This document shows, one piece after another, positions 1-6,185 of a stretch of 6,209 nt of DNA (positions within the stretch are counted from its first letter, which is position 1; every line of letters starts with the position of its first letter). The DNA is from DATFUL01 sp041499035. Its GTDB lineage: Bacteria > Patescibacteriota > Microgenomatia > UBA8517. The DNA lies in contig JBGQJK010000035.1 in the NCBI GenBank assembly GCA_041499035.1, forward strand, positions 1-6,209. Direction: 5' to 3'. Both the position numbers and the translations under genes were made by a program. Under the pieces are notes generated by a model. The model saw only the letters and a list, made by a program, of their open reading frames with translations, searched no databases and was not told the DNA's origin.

Positions 1-60
1 ACACCGTCGCCCACCCCAAGTCCTACACCCACTCCTTCTCCCACGCCTACTCCGGTTCCT
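1..60 (+). repeat. Thr/Ser-Pro coding repeat, first block
   Basis: Degenerate six-base units (Thr or Ser codon followed by a Pro codon) run from the left edge to about base 60 and encode alternating Thr/Ser-Pro. The block probably continues outside the window. Codons vary between units, which suggests the dipeptide pattern is kept by selection on the protein and is not a recent slippage product. It would form an extended extracellular linker. Confidence 0.7.
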
Positions 61-363
61 CAGTGTAATAGCACCTGTACTGCAAATAGTGACTGTATAA
101 ATAACCTGATCTGCTTTATTCCAAGCGGATCAAGTACCGGTAACTGCAGAAACGTTAGCTGCACAGGAGAATCAGACTGTATTTGTGCCACAGCAACACC
201 AACGCCAACTCCCACTCCCACACCCAATACCCAGATTGCCTTTGTACCAACTCCGACTCCTACTCAGCCGGCGCTTCCTCAATCAGGAACAGATTGGCCC
301 ACACTCTTCGGAATTGGAATAGGAATACTAACAATAATCGGGTCACTAATACTGGCACTATAA
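1..363 (+). CDS. Pro-Thr-rich, Cys-rich surface protein with C-terminal membrane anchor (3' part only)
   Basis: This is the last 120 codons of a gene entering from the left edge, open in frame 1 and ending at TAA 361-363. In order it shows a Ser/Thr-Pro repeat (residues 1-20 of the visible part), a module with eight cysteines (22, 26, 32, 38, 49, 54, 60, 62), two more Thr-Pro runs (66-75 and 83-88), the motif LPQSG (92-96), and a hydrophobic helix rich in Gly, Ile and Leu (about 101-119). It ends in Leu-Ala-Leu with no basic tail. This matches extracellular stalk-and-module proteins anchored by a final membrane helix, common in Microgenomates-type bacteria as I recall them. LPQSG resembles a sortase motif, but the missing Lys/Arg tail makes plain membrane anchoring more likely. 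The missing N-terminus would hold the main functional domain, so the role is unknown. The Thr/Ser-Pro tracts are plausible O-glycosylation sites. Confidence 0.82.
   Translation, partial: TPSPTPSPTPTPSPTPTPVPQCNSTCTANSDCINNLICFIPSGSSTGNCRNVSCTGESDCICATATPTPTPTPTPNTQIAFVPTPTPTQPALPQSGTDWPTLFGIGIGILTIIGSLILAL
196..264 (+). repeat. Thr-Pro coding repeats, second block
   Basis: Two short Thr-Pro runs (196-225 and 247-264) are separated by seven non-repeat residues (NTQIAFV). They lie between the Cys-rich module and the LPQSG/membrane anchor, where a wall- or membrane-spanning stalk is expected. Confidence 0.65.
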
Positions 364-369
364 GAAGCT

Positions 370-2820
370 CTACCTCCAGGAGCTAACCCAATAGTAGCTT
401 TGGTCAAGCCAAATCGGAACTCTGAGTCCTGCGTAGTGCGGATAAAAATAAATAAAAAGGCCGATTGCAAAAACAAAAAAGGGCACTATTAACTTCGAAT
501 TTCTTCTAAGAATATAACCCGCTGCCACGCACATGAACGGAATTGACGGCAGATAGTGATACAAAAACATAATTCTTGGAGATAGGGCCCATGGGACAAA
601 AAATATAAAATAGGAAAAAACAATTAAGGCTAATTTTTTATTTCTTTCCAAATAGGCATATATTAAGCTCATAACTATCGACACAAAACCAAACCAAAAG
701 ACCGCAGGGTTCCCAAAAGCATAAATCCTGCTTACCATTCCGCCCACTTCTTCGGATGTATAAAGGTATATCGGACGTATTAGAAGAGGCCATGTCCACC
801 AGGAGGATTGATAAGGATGGGTAGCCTTAAGTCCTGTGTGATACCACCACATTTGCTCCTGCATCCCCCACCAAGTGGATAAGTTGTGGCCGGTCAAAAA
901 CATGTCAAAATAACTCGCCAGATAAATTATGATTGGAATTGTAAAGAACCAGAGATAGCTGAGGCTTATTTTTTTCTTCTGCGACAAGAATATAACCGCG
1001 AAGATGGGTATTGCCCAGATGGCACTCCACTTCGATGCTAGCGAGAGCCCGAAAGCGAGGGCAGAAAGAAAGTTTTTGTCCTTGAGATATAAATAGATCG
1101 AGAGTAGCGCAAAAAACAAAATATAACTGTCATTCATGCCTATCCTGCTCATGACAAGGGGGAGCCCGTCCAGGCTAAACACTCCTGCGGACAGGAGTCC
1201 TATCGCCTCGTCATCAAAGATTTGTTTGGCAAGAAGATATACTAAAAGTACAGATCCTACACCAAGTAGCGCCCCAGGGATTCTCCAACCGAACGAGTTT
1301 TGGCCAAAAACAAAGATCCCGAGTACCATCCCAAGTTTAGCCAGAGGCGGGTGCGTCCACTCATAAGCAAAGCCTTCGGGCGGAGTATCCCACCACTCCC
1401 AGGCTTTGGCTACGTCTTTGCTCATGATCACCTTTGCAGTAAAGGCATGGTAAACCTCATCAAAATACATTGTGGTGGGTGACCCCAGATCAAAAACCCG
1501 GGTAATAAAAGCAAAGGTCAAAATTCCGGCAAGGATATATCTTGACTTCTTTTTGGAAAGGTTTAATTTTGGAAGCGTAAAACTTTTTACCTTGTGACTA
1601 CTCCAACCGTTCACAAGCTTGCTTTTGAAAGACATTATTTTGCTCCAATTCCAGCTAAGGTTCCGCGCCAGCGCGTAAAAAATAATTCCTACAAATCCGA
1701 TGTTAGCCAATTCAAAAAGTTTGACCGTAAAATCCGAAAAAGCGGCTCTGAAGTTGTCGACGATATAAATATACGAATAATACAGGTTAGCAATATAGGT
1801 CAGAGAAAAGCCAAAATACGGGATAAGAAGGATTGGGTTCTCGATAGCCGCGATAGCAAGAGGTGCAAATACGGGAAGCAGGTGCCTCTCATGTATTCTT
1901 GTAAAGAAAATAAAGCTCGCACCAAAAACAAAGGCCATAAGAGAGTACTCGGGGCTTTTAGTTCTCCTCTGTTTGAAGAAAAGAAAAACCGCGGACACTA
2001 AAACCAGGGCATAGCCCCCGATTTGAAAATAGAGATTGTCCGGTTTCCAAAAGCCGGGTAAACCCCAGAAATTAAAGGCGTTAATCGAGGTGTATGGATA
2101 TTGATTGGCGGAAACGTTAAGCCTTTCGTAAATAAAGGCCAGGAAGGGCCCGTGATTCCAGAACGGAACAAAGCCCAGAGCAAAAACAAATAAGCCGGCA
2201 AGCGAGTAAATGGTTATTTTTTGAACTCTCCACTTTTCCTTAAGCATCAAAAATACTATCACCGGAAAAATAAATGCAGTTTGGGGTTTAATTAAAGTTC
2301 CGGCCGCTAAACTGAAAGCCGATAAAAGATAATTAAAAGGTAAAAGATAAATTGAAAGAATGGAGGCGAGAGCGGTAAGGGAATCAACTTGGCCCCAAAC
2401 TGCAGAGTTACCTAGTACAGCCGGGTTAAAAAGATAAACTGCCGAGCCGATCAGCGCCCATTTTTCTCCCTTCGATTTTTTAAGAATTTTATAAATCAGG
2501 CACCCGGTAATAAGGTCGGCCAGAATGGCGGGGAGTTTAAAAAGAAGCGGTTCGGGCAAAAACCCGAGCAAATTTATCTTTCCAAGCCCCCAAAGAAAGT
2601 AGAGGTACCCCGGTAAATAGTCGCTCCAGGAGTTGTAGAAGTTTTTAAATCCATCACGCACGAGCATATTGCTCCAGGCAATGAATGAGCCCTGGTCAAG
2701 ATGCACCGTCCCGAAAAACGACAGTACAAGCCTGAGAAGGAAGGCTGAACAAACAAGAAAAACAATGCTAGAATTGATCTTGTGAATTCCCAAAAACCGG
2801 TCTTTCAAATCTTTAAACAT
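370..2820 (-). CDS. Fusion of a Gpi18/GT87-like GT-C glycosyltransferase and a protein O-mannosyltransferase (PMT, GT39)
   Basis: An 816-residue polytopic membrane protein made of two GT-C units. The N-terminal unit (about residues 17-385) has an early loop acidic motif (HLDQGSF, Asp42), WGQVD (142-146), KPQ (178-180) and RIHERHLLP (308-316), typical of Gpi18-related/GT87-type enzymes. A basic linker (about 390-427) leads to the second unit, a PMT: FDEVYHAF with the Asp454-Glu455 catalytic-type pair, THPPLAK (489-495), WRIPGALLG (Arg513), RIGMND (559-564), KWSAIW (597-602), a Trp-rich loop with HPYQSSWWTWP, and RIMFLYHYLP (749-758). PMTs move mannose from a polyprenyl-phosphate carrier to Ser/Thr of exported proteins. 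The PMT half, about 390 residues, is somewhat shorter than actinobacterial enzymes of about 500 but keeps both ends. The frame opens at 2904, but ATG 2820 is preferred: it sits just before the first membrane helix and downstream of a TATAAT box. No clear Shine-Dalgarno is seen. The sugar and acceptor of the first unit are unknown. Confidence 0.87.
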   Translation of the reverse strand: MFKDLKDRFLGIHKINSSIVFLVCSAFLLRLVLSFFGTVHLDQGSFIAWSNMLVRDGFKNFYNSWSDYLPGYLYFLWGLGKINLLGFLPEPLLFKLPAILADLITGCLIYKILKKSKGEKWALIGSAVYLFNPAVLGNSAVWGQVDSLTALASILSIYLLPFNYLLSAFSLAAGTLIKPQTAFIFPVIVFLMLKEKWRVQKITIYSLAGLFVFALGFVPFWNHGPFLAFIYERLNVSANQYPYTSINAFNFWGLPGFWKPDNLYFQIGGYALVLVSAVFLFFKQRRTKSPEYSLMAFVFGASFIFFTRIHERHLLPVFAPLAIAAIENPILLIPYFGFSLTYIANLYYSYIYIVDNFRAAFSDFTVKLFELANIGFVGIIFYALARNLSWNWSKIMSFKSKLVNGWSSHKVKSFTLPKLNLSKKKSRYILAGILTFAFITRVFDLGSPTTMYFDEVYHAFTAKVIMSKDVAKAWEWWDTPPEGFAYEWTHPPLAKLGMVLGIFVFGQNSFGWRIPGALLGVGSVLLVYLLAKQIFDDEAIGLLSAGVFSLDGLPLVMSRIGMNDSYILFFALLSIYLYLKDKNFLSALAFGLSLASKWSAIWAIPIFAVIFLSQKKKISLSYLWFFTIPIIIYLASYFDMFLTGHNLSTWWGMQEQMWWYHTGLKATHPYQSSWWTWPLLIRPIYLYTSEEVGGMVSRIYAFGNPAVFWFGFVSIVMSLIYAYLERNKKLALIVFSYFIFFVPWALSPRIMFLYHYLPSIPFMCVAAGYILRRNSKLIVPFFVFAIGLFIYFYPHYAGLRVPIWLDQSYYWVSSWR
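2746..2774 (+). promoter_or_regulatory. Predicted promoter of the two-gene + strand unit (extended -10)
   Basis: TGAACA (2746-2751, 4 of 6 bases matching TTGACA) and TAGAAT (2769-2774, 5 of 6 matching TATAAT) are 17 bp apart, with TGC at 2766-2768 forming an extended -10. The GTG start at 2782 follows after seven bases, so transcription would begin at or next to the start codon and give a leaderless mRNA. The promoter lies wholly inside the coding part of the opposite-strand gene. Prediction by eye only. Confidence 0.45.
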
Positions 2821-3966
2821 GTTTTGATATGTATTTTGCTCTTTGTCGGGACTTATATTATATATAAATCCGTATATTCTCAACCCAGAAACTGGTATGA
2901 CCACTACCTTTACCTGGCCAGAGCCTTCGTTAGCCTCAGGGTCGATGTTTCCAATTTACCTGACTACTTCCAGGACAAAATAATTATTAACGGTAAAACA
3001 CTACTCCCGTTCCCGCCGCTGCCTGGAGTTATCCTCATTCCCTTCATTTTACTATTCAAAGCCGTTACACAACAGCAGGTATCTATACTTTTAGGATCAG
3101 TAAACGTTTTTCTTGCCTACATTCTCCTTAAGAAATTTGCCGGTCAGAGAAACGCAATACTTCTCTCCATTTTCCTTTCGGTCGGAACAGTCTACTTTTG
3201 GGCGGCGGTTGTGGGAACAACCTGGTATTTTGCACACGTTGTCGCAACTACATTTTTACTGCTGAGCCTTATAAGCCACTTCAATAAAAAAGATTTTCTT
3301 GCAGGAATCCTATTTGCTCTTGCTGGTTTGTCCAGATATCCGATTGTATTTGGAGGTATTTTTTTCTTATTTGAGCTTATAAGTGAAAAAAGAAGGCTAT
3401 TTAATTTTCTGGCAGGGGCAGCTATTTTTATTCCCATACAGCTCGGGTACGATTGGCTAAGATTCGGGTCCTTATTTGATACAGGATACCTGGAAGTGTA
3501 CAAAAACTATATTAATTCAAGCTACCCATACACAATCCTCCAATTATTTAATAGTGCCACCCCGTATTTTGGGTATATGGACCTAAGGAATGTCCCGCTT
3601 CATCTTTTTACATTTCTAGTCTTCCCTCCAATAATTTCACCCAACCTGGTGGTCAGTCCTTCTCCATATGGAATGGGGATACTATTCACAACACCGCTTC
3701 TGTTGCTTGGCCTGTGGCCTCATTTTAAAGTGAAGCTGGAAAGAAATCTTTTTTTTGGCGGCGCCTCAATTGCGCTTATTGATTTTCTTCACTATATGCA
3801 GGGCTGGGTTCAATTCGGGTATAGGTTTTTACTGGACTTTCTGCCTTTTGTATTAATCCTGCTGGCAATCAAATTTAAACTAAACAAAAAAACAATTCTG
3901 CTTCTTTTGATATCGGTTATCGTAAATTTCTGGGGGGTCACCCAGGCCGTAAAACTTGGATGGTAA
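2782..3966 (+). CDS. GT-C-like polytopic membrane glycosyltransferase, uncharacterised family
   Basis: A 394-residue membrane protein. After a short N-terminus with a few basic residues it has a first helix (about 13-28), then a long outer loop with YDHYLYLARAF (39-49) and LPFPPLPGVILIPF (75-88). This resembles an unnamed GT-C-like family I recall from Chloroflexi and related bacteria, in which a D-H-x-Y-L-A loop is followed by PFPPLP. Later segments include SRYPIVFGG (184-192), YDWLRFGSLFDTGY (223-236) and QFGYRFLLDFLPF (344-356), which resemble conserved loops of membrane mannosyl/arabinosyl-type transferases. The reaction is not known; use of a lipid-phosphate sugar donor is inferred. The start is GTG 2782: the frame is closed by TGA at 2746, no in-frame ATG lies near, and the first helix needs this N-terminus. 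There is no Shine-Dalgarno. The 5' end overlaps the divergent fusion gene by 39 nt, and the 3' end overlaps the next gene by 7 nt, implying an operon. Confidence 0.8.
   Translation: MNSQKPVFQIFKHVLICILLFVGTYIIYKSVYSQPRNWYDHYLYLARAFVSLRVDVSNLPDYFQDKIIINGKTLLPFPPLPGVILIPFILLFKAVTQQQVSILLGSVNVFLAYILLKKFAGQRNAILLSIFLSVGTVYFWAAVVGTTWYFAHVVATTFLLLSLISHFNKKDFLAGILFALAGLSRYPIVFGGIFFLFELISEKRRLFNFLAGAAIFIPIQLGYDWLRFGSLFDTGYLEVYKNYINSSYPYTILQLFNSATPYFGYMDLRNVPLHLFTFLVFPPIISPNLVVSPSPYGMGILFTTPLLLLGLWPHFKVKLERNLFFGGASIALIDFLHYMQGWVQFGYRFLLDFLPFVLILLAIKFKLNKKTILLLLISVIVNFWGVTQAVKLGW
2857..2883 (-). promoter_or_regulatory. Predicted promoter of the GT-C/PMT fusion gene
   Basis: On the minus strand a perfect TATAAT occupies 2862-2857, with TTGAGA (5 of 6 matching TTGACA) at 2883-2878. 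The 15-bp spacer is shorter than the usual 16-18. It lies 36 bases upstream of ATG 2820, which supports that start over the frame's first ATG at 2904. The site is inside codons of the divergent gene, in AT-rich sequence where chance matches are easy. Confidence 0.35.
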
Positions 3967-5084
3967 AAAAAATAATTTGTTTACTTATAGCATCAAGGAT
4001 TATCTTTTTCGTCGCTTCGTACCTACTCTCCTACAATTTTGAGCCTAGTTTCGGTAAACATATCCTGGCGTTTGCCAATCAATGGGACTCACCGCATTAC
4101 CTTTACATTGCGGAGAACGGCTACACAAAAATCGGAGACGAATCGAACTTTATAGTTTTTATGCCTGCATACCCGATTATTATTAAGCTTATTAATTTAT
4201 TTCTTCAAAACATTAAGATTGCGGGCCTTTTCACCTCAAATTTATTTTTTATACTTGGCGGAATAATGTTTTACAAATTATTAAGAATAGATTACACGGA
4301 AAAATTTTCCGTCCTGGTAATCATCCTATTATCAGTTTTCCCTACAAGCTTTTTTTATTCCTCCGTATACCCGGAGTCTTTATTTTTGCTTCTCTTTTGT
4401 TCATCGCTATATTTCGCAAGAAAAGGCAGGTGGTTGCCGTCACTGCTTGCGGCAACTGTATTAACACTAACCAGACCATTCGGGTTCATCATTTGGATTT
4501 CGCTAATCATAGAGATAGAACCGTTAGTGCTATTGCGCGACTTTCTTAAAAACAAAACATTTCCACCTCACTCACGAAAACTAATATTTAGCTTAACGTT
4601 TTCCGCAGTACTATCCGGCGCTATTTATTTTTTAACTAATTACTATGTTTACGGCGATCCGTTTGCTTTCCAAAAAATTTTATCCGAACACTGGCTCAAG
4701 TCTTTTGCCTTCCCGTGGGAGGGTATTCGTCAATCCTGGACCGTCGCTATTCACGGAAACGGTTGGAATAGCTATAGAATATATGTAGGTTTATCCGAAG
4801 CCTTGGCGTCAACGATGGTATGGGTTCTCGGTTTAGTATCGCTTATTAAGAAGGCAAACGTCAGAATTTCTTATTCTTTATTTCTGATAATTGGGGCTCT
4901 GCTTTTTACTTCAACAGGTTTTATATTAAGTAGCCCCAGATACATTCTGTCTCTGCCTCCATTCTTTATTGTCCTGGCAAAAGTCTTACATTTTAATGTC
5001 TTGACAACAGCATGGATTATGGCCTCGGTAGCTCTCCTTATCTTCCTGGCAACCAATTTTTCTATGGGCCTTTGGACATTCTAA
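3960..5084 (+). CDS. PIG-V/GPI18-like mannosyltransferase (GT-C, PF04188/COG5542 type)
   Basis: A complete 374-residue multi-helix protein. Family-like motifs appear in order: an N-terminal helix (about 4-24), WDSPHYLYIAENGY (42-55) with the early loop Asp43 expected for catalysis in GT-C enzymes, FMPAYP (67-72), VFPTSFFYSSVYPESLF (126-142), TRPFGF (171-176), YYVYGDPFAFQK (228-239) and SPRYILSLPPFF (325-336). In eukaryotes PIG-V/GPI18 adds the second mannose of the GPI anchor from dolichol-phosphate mannose. Bacterial relatives are taken to use polyprenyl-phosphate sugars for surface glycans or glycolipids; the acceptor here is unknown. The ATG lies within ATGGTAA, overlapping the end of the upstream gene by 7 nt, which points to translational coupling; no strong separate ribosome site is visible. 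The TAA at 5082-5084 overlaps the stop of the convergent LCP gene. Confidence 0.86.
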   Translation: MVKKIICLLIASRIIFFVASYLLSYNFEPSFGKHILAFANQWDSPHYLYIAENGYTKIGDESNFIVFMPAYPIIIKLINLFLQNIKIAGLFTSNLFFILGGIMFYKLLRIDYTEKFSVLVIILLSVFPTSFFYSSVYPESLFLLLFCSSLYFARKGRWLPSLLAATVLTLTRPFGFIIWISLIIEIEPLVLLRDFLKNKTFPPHSRKLIFSLTFSAVLSGAIYFLTNYYVYGDPFAFQKILSEHWLKSFAFPWEGIRQSWTVAIHGNGWNSYRIYVGLSEALASTMVWVLGLVSLIKKANVRISYSLFLIIGALLFTSTGFILSSPRYILSLPPFFIVLAKVLHFNVLTTAWIMASVALLIFLATNFSMGLWTF

Positions 5085-6166
5085 TTTAGGATTAAGCTGA
5101 CCCATTTGGTTATTTCTTCCCATTTGCCGTTTCCCGCTTTCGGAATAAAAACTGACTGCATATCATAAGTTTTATTAACCGGGGGGTTAATCATTAAATC
5201 CTGGGGAATCAAATAATTATTTATCGAGTTTCTGGCATCGTAAACTTTCCTTGCCACTATTCCTGCTGTCGGGTAATCAATATCCGTCTGAATCGAATTT
5301 AAGATAACTCTAATAATTGCAATGTCGCGTATGGGGTTCGCATAGGTCTTTTTATCAAGCAGTTTATTTTTAATCGCATCTGTTACTTTTTGCTGCCTGG
5401 CCTCACGTGCTATATCCGTCCCTTCCACCCCCAAGCCGTGGCGCGACCTTACAAACTTCAACGCAGTGTCTCCGTTCATTGTTTGTAATCCTGAATTAAA
5501 AGTTAATGTCTCGTATCTGCACATAAACTGCGGGTCAGTGCCACCACAAGTATCATTCTCTTTTCCTGCTATCGGATAGTAATAATCGGTAAAGGCATTT
5601 TCTACATTAACTTGAATTCCACTCAACTGATCGACAATATCTTTAAACCCGGAAAAATCAACCACGGTTCCATATTGGATGGGGACTCCAACAACCTCCT
5701 GGGTTATTGCTTTCGCAAAAGTTATCCCACCGCCGGGAGTTTTCTGATTTCCCCAATAGTAGGCGCTATTAATTTTTGCGCGAATTTCGGGGATCCAAGT
5801 ATCCCTGGGGATTGAAATAATTTTTACATCAGGCGAGGTTAGTGAGACCGAAACCAGCATCATCGTGTCTGTCAAATCCGGGCCGTCGTGCACTCCGCCG
5901 GCCTTACCCATCACCAAAATATTTGTTCTACCCGCGCTTGAAGCCAGTTGCCCGACAGGCGCCGTCGCAAAGTTATAAACTACATTAAAATAAAGTGGAA
6001 TATTAAGTTTCCTAACCCCAACTATGGCTAAAAGCCCCAAGAGAACCAGGATTATTAGAGAAAAAAATGCAATTGTCACTCTTACCAAGGTAACATGGCT
6101 CAAAATCTTCCTTCGCCATTTTGAGTAGATGACCATGGCTTTTTCCATGTTAAAATTGTTAGGCAT
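5081..6166 (-). CDS. LytR-CpsA-Psr (LCP) family cell-envelope glycopolymer transferase
   Basis: A complete 361-residue protein: a basic cytoplasmic N-terminus (about 1-28), one membrane helix (about 29-50), then an extracytoplasmic LCP domain (about 80-270). Motifs are TNILVMGKAG (81-90), GPDLTDT (95-101), SIPRDT with Arg121-Asp122 (118-123), KINSAY (131-136), VDFSGF (169-174), VDQLSGIQV (178-186), GLQTMNGDTALKFVRSRH (226-243) and DIAREARQQKV (251-261). LCP proteins bind polyprenyl-diphosphate-linked glycans and transfer them to peptidoglycan or another acceptor. The usual RSDT signature is replaced by LTDT, and two cysteines (207 and 216) flank a short insert. The tail (about 275-361) resembles the C-terminal extension of other LCP proteins. 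ATG 6166 is chosen because it follows a -10 box closely; in-frame ATGs at 6148 and 6136 are possible, the last with a weak GGAA upstream. Confidence 0.93.
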   Translation of the reverse strand: MPNNFNMEKAMVIYSKWRRKILSHVTLVRVTIAFFSLIILVLLGLLAIVGVRKLNIPLYFNVVYNFATAPVGQLASSAGRTNILVMGKAGGVHDGPDLTDTMMLVSVSLTSPDVKIISIPRDTWIPEIRAKINSAYYWGNQKTPGGGITFAKAITQEVVGVPIQYGTVVDFSGFKDIVDQLSGIQVNVENAFTDYYYPIAGKENDTCGGTDPQFMCRYETLTFNSGLQTMNGDTALKFVRSRHGLGVEGTDIAREARQQKVTDAIKNKLLDKKTYANPIRDIAIIRVILNSIQTDIDYPTAGIVARKVYDARNSINNYLIPQDLMINPPVNKTYDMQSVFIPKAGNGKWEEITKWVSLILN

Positions 6167-6176
6167 GTCTAATGAT

Positions 6177-6185
6177 AGTATAACA
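6177..6185 (-). promoter_or_regulatory. Predicted extended -10 promoter of the LCP gene
   Basis: The minus strand reads TGTTATACT from 6185 to 6177: a TGn extension followed by TATACT (5 of 6 matching TATAAT). No convincing -35 is found at 16-18 bp upstream, which extended -10 promoters can tolerate. Only ten bases separate the box from ATG 6166, so the predicted leader is about four bases, practically leaderless. If the true start is 6148 or 6136 the leader would be about 22 or 34 bases. Confidence 0.45.

Noticed and set aside
277..291. LPQSG as a firm sortase cleavage signal
   Set aside because: The Thr position is Ser and there is no basic tail after the helix, so it is recorded only as a possible variant signal.
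366..384. Small inverted repeat AGCTC/GAGCT at the convergent junction as a terminator
   Set aside because: The stem is only five pairs with a nine-base loop and no T-run on either side.
183..386. 67-codon + strand frame rich in Asn, Ser and Thr
   Set aside because: It is a shifted frame of the Pro-Thr/Cys surface protein; its low-complexity sequence comes from the repeat codons.
1594..2001. 135-codon + strand open frame opposite the fusion gene
   Set aside because: It is antisense to conserved membrane segments of the fusion protein, is strongly Lys/Arg-rich without domain-like sequence, and has no promoter or ribosome site I can see.
2765..2785. Six-codon upstream frame whose TGA overlaps the GTG start at 2782, as in translational coupling
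   Set aside because: It overlaps the predicted -10 box, so it would not be on the transcript, and such a short frame is expected by chance.
2821..2904. N-terminal extension of the fusion gene to ATG 2904 (28 extra residues)
   Set aside because: It would lie over the divergent gene and its predicted promoter box; the residues are hydrophilic, unlike family N-termini, and ATG 2820 is well placed before the first helix.
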